64,000 nucleotides of DNA from NCBI RefSeq assembly GCF_024197615.1, contig NZ_JAKUKE010000003.1, positions 153,187 to 217,186 on the forward strand, read 5' to 3'. Under the pieces are notes generated by a model, which made no database searches, was not told where the DNA came from, and was given only the letters and a program-made list of their open reading frames with translations. The position numbers and the translations under genes were made by a program. Of this stretch, positions 42,484 to 51,342 are shown in pieces; positions within the stretch are counted from its first letter, which is position 1; every line of letters starts with the position of its first letter. This DNA is from Desulfuromonas sp. KJ2020. Lineage in GTDB: Bacteria; Desulfobacterota; Desulfuromonadia; Desulfuromonadales; SZUA-540.

Positions 42484-43038
42484 ATGGCCGAACCACGCGC
42501 ACAGCAGGTCTTCAAAAATCGCAAAGCAGCTCACCTGTATCTGCTCTCTGAAAGCATCCAGGTTGGCCAGACGAAGTTTTATGACGACTGCGGCCGCTAC
42601 AACCTGGTGCAGCCGGATAAGTCGATTCTGCTGGCTGATCTGCTGGCCTACGTGCGGGCTGAGCACAAGCAGGGGCCTGCCGGGCCTGGGCGTGATCTGG
42701 GGGCTGAAGACCGTCAGCGCAAAATCGACGAGCTCGACCTGCGCGAAAAAGAACTCAAGGTCGAGAAGCTCGAACGCGAAAAGCGCAACGAAGATCGCAA
42801 GTGGGTTGAGCGCGACAAGGTCTACCAGCGCGAAGGCGCCCTGGTCGCCACGCTCATGAACGAGCTGCGCTACCAGATCAAGAAAGTATCCCCCCTGGTT
42901 GTTTCGGCCTGCCACGGTGAACCGGAGCGCTCCATTGAAGTCGCCAACCTCATGGAGCGCTCCGTCTTCGACGCCTTTCAGGCCATTTACGAGCGCGGCG
43001 AGATCTCTGCAGACTTCGAAGAGGAAAACGACGAATGA
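42484..43038 (+). CDS. Terminase small subunit (Nu1-like)
   Basis: 184 residues from ATG 42484 with AAGGAG. Starts MAEPRAQQVFKNRKAAHLYL and has an HTH-like IQVGQTKFYDDCGRY, then a Lys/Glu coiled coil (LDLREKELKVEKLEREKRNE). By position and form it is the DNA-recognition subunit for packaging. Overlaps the large-subunit gene by four bases (ATGA). Confidence 0.8.
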   Translation: MAEPRAQQVFKNRKAAHLYLLSESIQVGQTKFYDDCGRYNLVQPDKSILLADLLAYVRAEHKQGPAGPGRDLGAEDRQRKIDELDLREKELKVEKLEREKRNEDRKWVERDKVYQREGALVATLMNELRYQIKKVSPLVVSACHGEPERSIEVANLMERSVFDAFQAIYERGEISADFEEENDE

Positions 43039-44945
43039 GCCAGGCCGCCCTTGCCGAAGACTTCAACGCGCAACCCGTGCCCGATTTTCTGCCCTGGCAT
43101 GTGCAGCAGGCCTGCGCGGGTCAGTCGGTGCACTTCAAGGTGCACAAGGGCCTGCGCGAGAGCATGCAGGTGCCTGAAAATATCAGCGTCAGCCAGTGGG
43201 CCGAGAAGCACCGCAGGGTCACGGCGGTCGACGCCTTCCCAGGAAAGTGGCGCAATGACCTGATCCCTCATGCCGCGTTCATCATGGATCTGATCTCCCG
43301 ACCCGAAGTGCGCGAGGTGGCGCTGTGCATGGTCGAGCGGGCCGGCAAAACCAACATCTTTTTAAACGCCGCCATGTGGCAGCTCGACCGCGGGGTCGAC
43401 AGCGGCAATATCTTCTGGCTGATGCCCAGCGAATCCGAAGCCAAAAAGGCCCTGGGCGAGCGTATCATCCCCGCGCTCAAGGCCTCGGATAGAACCGCCC
43501 GCCTGCTTTCGCGTTACGCCGACGACACCACCCGCACCATGGTGCGTTTCAGCCACGGGCCGCGTCTCTTCCCAGCCTGGGCGCAGAGCGCGGCTTCGGT
43601 ATCTTCCTTTTTCGGCAAGCTCTGCATCGGCGACGAGATCGACAAAGCCGACACCAAAGGCGTAGGCACCGAGACCGACATCATCACCCTGCTCGAAAAG
43701 CGCATGCGTGACGACGAAGCCGCCAAGCTGTTGCTGGGCTCCACCCCTGCCAAGCGCTTCATCTTCAAGCGCACCATGAGCCGCCAGCATGTTTACGGGT
43801 TTTTCTCCCGCTGCCCGCACTGCCACGAACTGGTGATGATGGATGCCGAGCATTTCGTCTTCCCCAAAGACGCCACCCCTGAGGATCTCAAGGCCGGTGT
43901 GTACCAGGTGGAATACAGCTGCAATGCTTGTGGAGCCATGTGGGATGAAGAGGATCGCCGCTCGGCCTATCGCCACGGCCGTTTCCAACTGATCAAGGGG
44001 CACGATGTCGAGCGGGCCACCACCATCGGCGTGCACCTGCCGGCGTTCCCTCTGCCCAACATCAAAATGGGCGAGATCGCCGCGGCCATCAAAAAGGCCG
44101 AAAGCGGAGACCTCGAAGCCGAGCGCGACCTGGCCCACGGCTACAAGGCCATCGACCACGAGAAGCAGCTCTCCACCCGCAAAGAAGATACCATCCTGGC
44201 CCTGCGTGACGATCGCATCGAGGCCGAGCTGCCCTCGGCGCCGATCGCCGCCATCACCGCCGTGGCCGACATGCAGAAGCGCGGCTTCTGGTACAAGATC
44301 ACCGCCTGGGGCTATGGCCTAACGCAAGAGAGCTGGCTGCTCAAGGCCGGCTTCGTCGATTCGTGGGAGGCGCTGCGCAAGCTCTTCTACGAGAGCGAAT
44401 TCCGCGACGCGCAAGGCACCCCGCACATCATCACGCTGCGGGGCATGGACTCAGGCGGTGGCGAATCCGACGAATCCGAGCTCTCCCGAACGGCAGAGGC
44501 CTACATCTTCGCCTACGAAAACCCCGGCATGCTGCTCTTCAAAGGGCAAAAGCGCATGTCGAGGGCCTTCTCGGTCACCGACCTGGACAAGATACCCGGC
44601 ACCAACAAAGCCCTGCCCGGAGGCCTGAAGCTCTACAACCTCAACTCCAACCACTTCAAAGACCGCCTCGCCGGCAAACTGCAAGTGGCCCCTGCCGATC
44701 CGGGCGCCTGGCACCTGCACCGCGACACCGACATCGACTTCGCCAAACAGATGTGCGCCGAAGGCAAGGACGACAAAGGCTACTGGGAAAACCCGAAGAA
44801 GAAAGACAACCACTACTGGGACTGCTCTTACATGGAGCTCGCCCTGGTCGAGATTCACCAGGTTAAATTGTGGCAGAGGCCAGAGGCTGTGGTTGAGAGC
44901 CAGCCGCAACGCCGAGTCATTTCAAAAGGAGTACGCCGTGACTGA
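43035..44945 (+). CDS. Terminase large subunit (GpA family)
   Basis: 636 residues. Lambda GpA-type packaging ATPase and nuclease: N-terminal SQWAEKHRRV, a P-loop-type segment around MVERAGKTN, then IFWLMPSESEAKKALGE, LCIGDEIDKAD (Walker B) and LLLGSTPAKRFIFKR. A Cys-x-x-Cys zinc-like site (RCPHCHE and CNACGAMW) is typical of this family. Nuclease region with LRGMDSGGG. Uses the lambda packaging strategy, which predicts cohesive ends. Confidence 0.93.
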   Translation: MSQAALAEDFNAQPVPDFLPWHVQQACAGQSVHFKVHKGLRESMQVPENISVSQWAEKHRRVTAVDAFPGKWRNDLIPHAAFIMDLISRPEVREVALCMVERAGKTNIFLNAAMWQLDRGVDSGNIFWLMPSESEAKKALGERIIPALKASDRTARLLSRYADDTTRTMVRFSHGPRLFPAWAQSAASVSSFFGKLCIGDEIDKADTKGVGTETDIITLLEKRMRDDEAAKLLLGSTPAKRFIFKRTMSRQHVYGFFSRCPHCHELVMMDAEHFVFPKDATPEDLKAGVYQVEYSCNACGAMWDEEDRRSAYRHGRFQLIKGHDVERATTIGVHLPAFPLPNIKMGEIAAAIKKAESGDLEAERDLAHGYKAIDHEKQLSTRKEDTILALRDDRIEAELPSAPIAAITAVADMQKRGFWYKITAWGYGLTQESWLLKAGFVDSWEALRKLFYESEFRDAQGTPHIITLRGMDSGGGESDESELSRTAEAYIFAYENPGMLLFKGQKRMSRAFSVTDLDKIPGTNKALPGGLKLYNLNSNHFKDRLAGKLQVAPADPGAWHLHRDTDIDFAKQMCAEGKDDKGYWENPKKKDNHYWDCSYMELALVEIHQVKLWQRPEAVVESQPQRRVISKGVRRD

Positions 44946-45216
44946 AACCATATCCCGCGAAGAGATCGACAAGGTCAAGAGAGAGTTTATCCTGCGCAAT
45001 ACGCTGCTTGACCCGGTGAAGGTTTCCGAGATCCTGGGGTACTCGGTCAAAAAGGTCTATCGGCTCATCGAATCTGGAGAGCTCGAAGAGACCAACGACA
45101 CGCCTGGCCGCCAGGGCGTGAGGGTCACCGCGTGGTCTGTCGAGCAGTATCGAATCCGTTGCACCCAAAAAGCGGCAGCCTATCGCTCGGGCGAGTTATA
45201 CACAAAATGCGGGTAA
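44938..45216 (+). CDS. Excisionase-like MerR/HTH protein
   Basis: 92 residues from GTG 44938 (AAAGGAG before it), overlapping the terminase end by 8 bases. HTH region LLDPVKVSEILGYSVKKVYR, then LIESGELEETNDTPGR, the form of excisionase/MerR-type winged helices that read a DNA site. It could be an excisionase or a late-gene regulator; position beside the packaging genes argues for regulation. Confidence 0.6.
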   Translation: MTETISREEIDKVKREFILRNTLLDPVKVSEILGYSVKKVYRLIESGELEETNDTPGRQGVRVTAWSVEQYRIRCTQKAAAYRSGELYTKCG

Positions 45217-45231
45217 ATTTTTTTATGAAAG

Positions 45232-45263
45232 CACAATATTTTGTGACATAGCTGGACATAGCT
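45232..45263. promoter_or_regulatory. Possible operator before the head genes
   Basis: A perfect inverted repeat CACAA-TATT-TTGTG (45232-45245) with the same 5-4-5 layout as the operator at 28067 is followed by two direct copies of GACATAGCT (45245-45253 and 45255-45263). This 120-base gap is one of the few in the late region, so it could control head-gene expression. No good promoter seen. Confidence 0.35.
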
Positions 45264-45338
45264 ACCTCCCTCCTTTTGTTTTTTTCCTTCACAATACGCG
45301 AGACGCTGATAACAGCACTTCTGACATTGGAGTCTCGC

Positions 45339-45578
45339 GTGGCCGGAATCACTCTCGAAACAGCTGAAGCACAACTTCAATACTGGATCGCCGCAGACAT
45401 GGCCGTCAGTGGGGGGCAGAGCTTTGAGCACAACTCCGGCGGACAGGTGCGCAAGATGACCAGGGCAGACGCTGCCGAGATCCGCAACAACATCGACTAT
45501 TGGGATGGCTGGTGTCGCAGGCTTGACCCTTCCACGCGCCGATCCGGAATCCCTGTCATTGGAGTTATCCCGACATGA
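45339..45578 (+). CDS. Head-tail joining protein W-like (DUF6148)
   Basis: 79 residues from GTG 45339 (GGAG before it). MAGITLETAEAQLQYWIAAD and the conserved GQSFEHNSGG-x-x-RKMTRADA pattern are typical of gpW-type small head-joining proteins placed between terminase and portal. Overlaps the portal gene by four bases. Confidence 0.7.
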   Translation: MAGITLETAEAQLQYWIAADMAVSGGQSFEHNSGGQVRKMTRADAAEIRNNIDYWDGWCRRLDPSTRRSGIPVIGVIPT

Positions 45579-47392
45579 TCTTCCCTGAAGTCAAGCAGAC
45601 CCTGCTCGACAGGTTTGTCAGCTACTTCAACCCCGTTAGGGGTGCAGAGCGTTTGCAGGCCCGTGCCATGCTCGCTATTGCCGGGGGATACACCGGAGGC
45701 CGCCGCGATCGTCGCCAGACCGCCGCCTGGAAGCCTGGCGACGGTGATGCCGATAGCGCCATACTGCCCGACCTTGCCATCCTGCGAGATCGGTCGCGCG
45801 ATCTCGAGCGCAACTCTCCGCTTGCAGCCGGGGCGATAAATACCAAGGTCACCTGTATCGTGGGCTCTGGCCTCAAGCCTCGCGCCAGCATCGACCGCGA
45901 TATTCTAAAGGGGCTCACCGAAGAGCAGGCTGACGCCTGGGAGAGAGCCGCTGAGCGTGAGTTCAGGTTGGCGACCTCGGGTGAAGACTTCGACCTTGCA
46001 TGTGGCCATAACTTTTTTGATTCTCAAGACCTCGTGCTTCGCTCGGTGCTTTCTGCCGGGGATATCTTCGTCAATCTGCCTCGCAAGGCCCGCCCAAACA
46101 ATCCCTACACGCTCAGAGTCCAGTTTATTGAGGGCGACAGGGTCTGCAATGAAAACTTCGCACATGACAATGACAACCTGGTCGCCGGTGTTGAAAAAGG
46201 CGAAGAGGGCGCACCTGTGCGCTATCACGTCGCCAAATTTCACCCCGGCAACATGCGTTATGTGAAGAAGCGCGAGTGGGTCAAGCTCGATGCGTTCGAT
46301 AGCAACGGCCGCCGAAAGGTTCTGCACATCTACCGCAAACTTCGTCCCGGGCAGACCCGAGGGGTTCCGGATCTGGCTACCGTCATCGAGCTGCTCAAAC
46401 AGATCTCCAATTATACAGACAGCGAGTTGCACGCTGCCGTCGTCTCATCTCTGTTCACCGTTTTTATCAAGAGCCAAACCGGCCAGGCAAATTTAACGCC
46501 ACAAACGTCTACGGGCACCGCCGCGGCCAAGCAGATCAATACCGACGGCATGGAGCTGGGCAGCGGCAATATTCTGGGGCTCTTTCCCAATGAAGATGTC
46601 GTCTTTGCCGACCCGAAGCGACCCAACACAGCCGCAGAGGCTTTCTTGCGTGCCATGGCCGAGCAGGTGGGTGTGGCCCTCGAATTGCCCTACGAACTTC
46701 TCGTTAAGCATTTCACCGCCAGCTACAGCGCCGCTCAGGCCGCGCTGCTCGAGGCGTGGCGTTTTTTCATGCGCTCGCGCACCTGGCTTGCTCGTGTGTA
46801 CTGCCAGCCGATCTGGGAGATGGTCATTTCTGAAGCCGTAGCTCGCGGGAGGCTCTCTGCCCCCGGCTTTTTTAACGACCCGCTAGTCCGCATGGCCTAT
46901 CTAGGCTGCGACTGGATCGGAGACGCCATGGGCCAGATCAACGAAGAGAACGCCGTGGCAGCTGCTGAAAAACGTGTCGAGGCTGGTTTCTCGACCAAGG
47001 CCCGCGAAACCGTGTTGTTGACCGGTGGCGACTGGGAACGCGACGAGCGACAGCGGCAGAAAGAAGCACGGATATCCGGGCCTGTTCAGACTCCATCCGA
47101 TGGGTCAGGCTCAAGCTCTGTGCCATCAAAAGTCATTGATTTCGAAAAAGCCAAACAGAAGGCCGACGCCTATGGTGTTGCTGTCAGGGCCGGCGCCGTA
47201 ACGCCACAGTATGACGACGAAGAACGGTTTCGCACTGAGCTTGCGCTGCCGGCTCCGACAAAGCCGGTGAAAGACGCCTGGGAAAAAGATGGCAATGTAA
47301 GGCGGCCTATCACGTTGAAGGCCGGAGATGCCTTTGAGGCTGAGCAGGAAAAGATTGCCGCTGACAACCCAGACGAGGAGAAAGACGAGTGA
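45575..47392 (+). CDS. Portal protein (lambda family)
   Basis: 605 residues. Lambda gpB-type portal: the N-terminal RLQARAMLAIAGGYTGGRRD, LRDRSRDLERNSPLAAGAIN and VGSGLKP, and later LLKQISNYTDSELHAAVVSS are conserved features of the family. The C-terminus is Lys/Asp/Glu-rich and variable. Forms the dodecameric vertex through which DNA enters the head. Overlaps the next gene by four bases (GTGA). Confidence 0.9.
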   Translation: MIFPEVKQTLLDRFVSYFNPVRGAERLQARAMLAIAGGYTGGRRDRRQTAAWKPGDGDADSAILPDLAILRDRSRDLERNSPLAAGAINTKVTCIVGSGLKPRASIDRDILKGLTEEQADAWERAAEREFRLATSGEDFDLACGHNFFDSQDLVLRSVLSAGDIFVNLPRKARPNNPYTLRVQFIEGDRVCNENFAHDNDNLVAGVEKGEEGAPVRYHVAKFHPGNMRYVKKREWVKLDAFDSNGRRKVLHIYRKLRPGQTRGVPDLATVIELLKQISNYTDSELHAAVVSSLFTVFIKSQTGQANLTPQTSTGTAAAKQINTDGMELGSGNILGLFPNEDVVFADPKRPNTAAEAFLRAMAEQVGVALELPYELLVKHFTASYSAAQAALLEAWRFFMRSRTWLARVYCQPIWEMVISEAVARGRLSAPGFFNDPLVRMAYLGCDWIGDAMGQINEENAVAAAEKRVEAGFSTKARETVLLTGGDWERDERQRQKEARISGPVQTPSDGSGSSSVPSKVIDFEKAKQKADAYGVAVRAGAVTPQYDDEERFRTELALPAPTKPVKDAWEKDGNVRRPITLKAGDAFEAEQEKIAADNPDEEKDE

Positions 47393-47982
47393 GCAACGCC
47401 AAGCGCACGAGTGCCCCACCCTGTCCGGTCATCATCCTTGGGTCAGGGGGATATCACGCCGAAGTAGACAGGGCCTCTAATGCGCTGAGTGTCCTTGATA
47501 TCGGTCATTACCATGTGCACAAGGATGTCACTTTTGCGTTCTCTGAGGTCTTCACCGGGTTGTCTAGTGGCGCTTCGATTGACTACCTGTTGCGCACTCC
47601 GGTCGAAGGTAGCGGTGAAGTTCACTTTATCTGGAACATAGAGGGTGACGGGGCTCTTGAGGTCGAGTTCTTCGAAGGGGTCGGTGCATCGGCCGACGGT
47701 ACGGTGCAGACCCTGAAAAACCGCAACAGGAAAAGCGCCATCACGCCCGGCAGCGTTTTGACAAAGGCCCCTACGGGGCTAACCGGGTTAACTACTAGAC
47801 TTGAGCATCACCGATCGGGCAGTACGGCGGCAACCGGGAGAGCCGGTGGAGAGCTTCAATCCAAGCATGAATGGCTGCTGTTGCCGGACACCCGCTATTT
47901 GTTGAGGCTGACGTCGAGGGCGACAACCTTGAATGGTTCGATCGATCTGCACATCCCTGAATACGTCGAATATACGGAGTAG
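47389..47982 (+). CDS. Uncharacterised protein between portal and protease
   Basis: 197 residues, beta-rich (VIILGSGGYHAEVDRASNAL, then VHFIWNIEGDGALEVEFFEG). A GTG start in GTGA overlap. No family recognised. In position it takes no known lambda counterpart; it may be a head decoration or minor structural protein. Confidence 0.6.
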   Translation: MSNAKRTSAPPCPVIILGSGGYHAEVDRASNALSVLDIGHYHVHKDVTFAFSEVFTGLSSGASIDYLLRTPVEGSGEVHFIWNIEGDGALEVEFFEGVGASADGTVQTLKNRNRKSAITPGSVLTKAPTGLTGLTTRLEHHRSGSTAATGRAGGELQSKHEWLLLPDTRYLLRLTSRATTLNGSIDLHIPEYVEYTE

Positions 47983-47985
47983 CCC

Positions 47986-49365
47986 ATGAGACTTATTGAT
48001 ATCGTCAACGGCCCCTGGGCCATCACCCCTGAAATGCTCGGTGAGATTCAGAACATATACCGTGCGCATGTTCGGGGCCCCAAGATCGACATCGAGGCCG
48101 TTGAGTCGCGCCTGGGGCGACCGCTTAAAAATGAGCCCAAGGGGTACGACGTGATAGACGGGGTGGCTGTTCTTCCTATCGACGGGGCTATCTCGCAGCG
48201 CATGAACCTCTTTTCGCAGATTTCGGGGGGCACTTCCAGCGACCTGATCAAGCGCGATCTGGCCGCCGCGCTCGAAGATCCGACGGTCAGGGGGATTGTG
48301 GCCGCGATCTCCAGCCCTGGCGGTACGGTCAGCGGCACGGCTGAGCTGGCCGATTTTATCCGCAGCCAGCGCGGTCGCAAGCCGATGTATGCCTGGACGG
48401 ATGGCCAGATGGCCAGCGCGGCGTATTGGATCGGTTCTGCGTTCGACCAGGTTTACATCAGTAGCGATACCACCCTGGTGGGCAGCATCGGCGTCGTGGC
48501 CAAGCACATCGACACAAGCGAGTCCGAAGCCAAGGCGGGAGTGAAGGTTACCGAGATCACTTCGGGCAAGTACAAGCGCATTGCCAGCGAGCACGCGCCG
48601 TTGACTGCTGAAGGTCTGGCTGACATCCAGAGCAAGACCGATTACCTGTATTCGGCCTTTGTCAACGATGTGGCGCAAAACCGCAATGTCAGTGTTGAAG
48701 ATGTTCTGTCACGCATGGCTGACGGTCGCGTTTTTGTAGGCCGGCAGGCCATTGATGCCGGGCTGGTGGACGGTGTTTCCACCCTTGAAGAACTTATCGC
48801 ACGTATCAATCAACCCAAGGCCCCAGCCGGTGTTGCCAGGGCCGCAGAGAAAGGAACAAAGATCATGACTCTCGAACAGCTGAGAGCGGATCACCCCGAC
48901 CTGGTCGCGGCCCTGGTCGCCGAAGCCACCGAGGGGATGATCTCCGCAACCGATCTGCAGGCGCAGATCGTAACCGCACGCACCGAAGGGGCCGAGCAGG
49001 AGCGTGCCCGCATTCAGTCCGTTGAAGAGCAGCTCATCCCCGGGCATGAAGCCCTGATTGCCTCGCTCAAATTCGACGGCAAGACCACCGGAGACCAGGC
49101 CGCATCGGCTATCGTTTCTGCCGAGAAGGGGGCACGGGTTGCTGCCCTGAAGGCTATCGAATCTGGCGCATCCCCTGCCGTTCCGGCAGCCGAGCCTGGC
49201 AACGGATCCGGTGTCGACCCTTCGGCCCCGATCGAAGACCGTGCCCAGGCCGAGTGGGACAAAGATTCGAATCTGCGGGCCGAATTCGGCAACCGGTTCG
49301 AGTCTTATCTGGCCTATCGGAAAAACTCCGAGACCGGCCGCGCCCGCATCCTGGGCAAAAAGTAA
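47986..49365 (+). CDS. S49-family capsid maturation protease with C-terminal scaffold
   Basis: 459 residues. The N-terminal half is an SppA-like protease with Ser144 in DGQMASAAYWIGS and Lys195 in TSGKYKR forming the dyad. It is followed from about residue 290 by a helical scaffold segment ending in GRARILGKK. Equivalent to lambda gpC/Nu3: the protease cleaves scaffold during head maturation. See the nested start at 48865. Confidence 0.9.
   Translation: MRLIDIVNGPWAITPEMLGEIQNIYRAHVRGPKIDIEAVESRLGRPLKNEPKGYDVIDGVAVLPIDGAISQRMNLFSQISGGTSSDLIKRDLAAALEDPTVRGIVAAISSPGGTVSGTAELADFIRSQRGRKPMYAWTDGQMASAAYWIGSAFDQVYISSDTTLVGSIGVVAKHIDTSESEAKAGVKVTEITSGKYKRIASEHAPLTAEGLADIQSKTDYLYSAFVNDVAQNRNVSVEDVLSRMADGRVFVGRQAIDAGLVDGVSTLEELIARINQPKAPAGVARAAEKGTKIMTLEQLRADHPDLVAALVAEATEGMISATDLQAQIVTARTEGAEQERARIQSVEEQLIPGHEALIASLKFDGKTTGDQAASAIVSAEKGARVAALKAIESGASPAVPAAEPGNGSGVDPSAPIEDRAQAEWDKDSNLRAEFGNRFESYLAYRKNSETGRARILGKK
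48865..49365 (+). CDS. Nested scaffold protein (internal start)
   Basis: An in-frame ATG at 48865, preceded by AAAGGAAC, would give a 166-residue protein (MTLEQLRADHPDLVAALVAE...) identical to the C-terminal part of the protease gene. This is the Nu3-type arrangement in lambda. A proposal: the ribosome site is fair but not proof. Confidence 0.55.
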   Translation: MTLEQLRADHPDLVAALVAEATEGMISATDLQAQIVTARTEGAEQERARIQSVEEQLIPGHEALIASLKFDGKTTGDQAASAIVSAEKGARVAALKAIESGASPAVPAAEPGNGSGVDPSAPIEDRAQAEWDKDSNLRAEFGNRFESYLAYRKNSETGRARILGKK

Positions 49366-49397
49366 CGCAACCAATTTGAACGAAGGAGAATAACGAT

Positions 49398-49823
49398 ATG
49401 GCAACCCTTGCTCAAGATACCCCCCGCGGCTACCAGCTCGGCGAGATCGAGGAATATCCCGTCATCGCCTCCGACATCATCTACGAAGGTGCGGCTGTCG
49501 GTGAAAACGGCAGCGGCTATGCCCGTCCGCTGGTTGCGGCCGACCCGTTTCTCGGATTTGCCGAGCGGCAGGCCGACAACTCTTCTGGAAGTGCCGGAGA
49601 TGAGCGCGTACGGGTCAAAACTCGCGGCCGTGTGCAGCTGGCCATCTCTGGCCTGGCCATCACGGCAAACGATCGCCCGGCGGTCTACGCCAGCGACGAC
49701 AACACCTTCACCCTGACTGCCACCAGCAACAGCCTCATCGGCTATGTGTCGCGCTGGGTTTCCACCGGTGTGGCTATCGTCGAGTTCGACGCGGCCCTGG
49801 CAAAAGCGGCTCTTCAGGCCTGA
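49398..49823 (+). CDS. Head decoration (cement) protein
   Basis: 141 residues, small and beta-rich: MATLAQDTPRGYQLGEIEEY, VASDI-type segments and regular Gly/Ala turns. Position after the scaffold and before the major capsid protein, and the sequence style, fit a DUF2190/gpD-like cement protein. Ribosome site AAGGAG. Confidence 0.75.
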   Translation: MATLAQDTPRGYQLGEIEEYPVIASDIIYEGAAVGENGSGYARPLVAADPFLGFAERQADNSSGSAGDERVRVKTRGRVQLAISGLAITANDRPAVYASDDNTFTLTATSNSLIGYVSRWVSTGVAIVEFDAALAKAALQA

Positions 49824-49856
49824 TAACCAACCATTTACTAGAGGAGATTTTCAGAT

Positions 49857-50795
49857 ATGGGAGCTCAAGGACTTTCGAGCCGCGCCATCATCGGCGAATT
49901 CTTTGCCCGCCTCGAGCAGAACGAGGGGATGGGTTACGTCAACCGTATCGGCACTGTTCCCTTCCAGTCCGACCAGGCTCAGGAAGAGTACAAGTGGCTC
50001 GGACAGGCGCCTGGCATGCGTGAGTGGATCGGCGGCCGCCAGGCCAAAGGGCTGCGCGAAAACGGCTTCATCGTCAAAAACAAGAAGTACGAGTCGACCC
50101 TCGAAGTTCTTGTTGACGAGCTGCGCCGTGACAAAACCGCTCAGCTCATGGTGCGCATCGCCGAGCAGGCCGACCGTGCCAACGCCCACTGGGCCAAGCT
50201 CATGGCAGCCGCCATCATCGCCGGGGAATCCACTGTCTGCTACGACGGACAGTATTTCTTCGACACCGACCACTCCGAAGGCGACAGCGGAGCCCAGAGC
50301 AACGACCTGACCTATGATGCCGCAACCACCACAGCACCGACCGCGGTGGAAATGGAAGCGGCCATCCTGAAGTCGGTCGAAGCGTTGTTCGGTTTCAAAG
50401 ACGACCAGGGCGAGCCGATCAACGAGACCGCCATGGATTTCGTCGTCATGGTGCCGGTTCCGTTTATGAGCGCCGCGGCTGCCGCTTTGAAAAACCCGAT
50501 CATCACCGACAGCAACGGCATGCGCACGGGCACCATCGCCACGGCGCTTGGCGGGTTCAACTTCCAGCTGGTGACCAACCCCAGACTGCAATGGACGACC
50601 AAGTTCGCCACCTTCCGGGCCGACGGCAACGTGAAGCCCTTCATCCGCCAGGAAGAAGTTCCCCTTGAAGTTTCGGCGATCGCTGAAGGCTCCGAGACCG
50701 AGTTCAAAGAAGATAAACACCTCTACGGCATCAAAGCCATCCGTGGCCTTGACTACGGTTATTGGCAGCACGCCGCACTGACCACGTTTGTCTGA
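49857..50795 (+). CDS. Major capsid protein (Mu gpT-like)
   Basis: 312 residues. Resembles the Mu gpT major head subunit family (HK97-type fold): LSSRAIIGEFFARLEQNEGM, GGRQAKGLRENGFIVKNKKY and FFDTDHSEGDSG in the middle, LVTNPRLQWTTKFATFRADG late. The combination of lambda-like terminase, portal and protease with a Mu-type capsid protein marks the phage as mosaic. Strong SD in the 33-base gap after the cement gene. Confidence 0.82.
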   Translation: MGAQGLSSRAIIGEFFARLEQNEGMGYVNRIGTVPFQSDQAQEEYKWLGQAPGMREWIGGRQAKGLRENGFIVKNKKYESTLEVLVDELRRDKTAQLMVRIAEQADRANAHWAKLMAAAIIAGESTVCYDGQYFFDTDHSEGDSGAQSNDLTYDAATTTAPTAVEMEAAILKSVEALFGFKDDQGEPINETAMDFVVMVPVPFMSAAAAALKNPIITDSNGMRTGTIATALGGFNFQLVTNPRLQWTTKFATFRADGNVKPFIRQEEVPLEVSAIAEGSETEFKEDKHLYGIKAIRGLDYGYWQHAALTTFV

Positions 50796-50845
50796 TGCCA
50801 ACCTGTGACCGACGGGGAGGGGAACCTCCCCGTCCGGAGGTAGAT

Positions 50846-51205
50846 ATGAAGCGATATCGCGTTATCGGAAGAGTGGTCACCGTCAACCCAGGTGGCGTTC
50901 TTCAACTCAAAAAAGAGCAGGCAGCGCCGAGAGCGCACGCCCTCTCTGATCTGAAAAAAGGCCTGTACATGGTCAACCAGCCCGTTCAATTCAAAAACGG
51001 TGAAGAGTTCGGCTATGACGGTGCTGTGAGCAAGTCGCTCATGGTCGACCTGGCCGACCTGAAAAAGCTCGAAGAAGAAGAGAAGAAAAAGCGGGCCGAA
51101 ACGGGCGAAGGCGGCGAGGGTGAAGATGCAGATCCGGTAACCGGTGAGGTTACCGAGGGTGGCTCTGACCCTGGCTCCGGAGACGACCCCGAAACAGCGG
51201 CTTAA
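50846..51205 (+). CDS. Small acidic/basic head-completion protein (FI-like position)
   Basis: 119 residues from ATG 50846 (CGGAGG before it). MKRYRVIGRVVTVNPGGVLQ, then LKKEQAAPRAHALSDLKKGL, followed by a Lys/Glu-rich segment and an acidic Gly/Ser-rich tail. Position matches lambda FI (DNA packaging accessory); sequence similarity is not obvious. Confidence 0.55.
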   Translation: MKRYRVIGRVVTVNPGGVLQLKKEQAAPRAHALSDLKKGLYMVNQPVQFKNGEEFGYDGAVSKSLMVDLADLKKLEEEEKKKRAETGEGGEGEDADPVTGEVTEGGSDPGSGDDPETAA

Positions 51206-51281
51206 CATCCTCCTCCTTTTCCGATTCCCGGGGCGGTCCGGCAACCTCTCTCCTGCCGGCATCCAGCAGAAGCCGCCCCGG

Positions 51282-51323
51282 GGCTTTTTCGAGCGGCTGA
51301 ACTTTCAGCCGCTCGAAAAAGCC
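51282..51323 (+). repeat. Perfect 20-bp inverted repeat with 2-base loop
   Basis: Positions 51282-51301 are exactly complementary to 51304-51323, with only CT between them. It contains GCTTTTTCGAGCGGCT and its complement. It lies in the 137-base gap between the head-completion gene and the head-tail joiner. No T run follows, so it is probably an RNA processing or stabilising stem rather than a terminator. Confidence 0.6.
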
Positions 51324-51342
51324 AACGAGAGACGACGCGACC

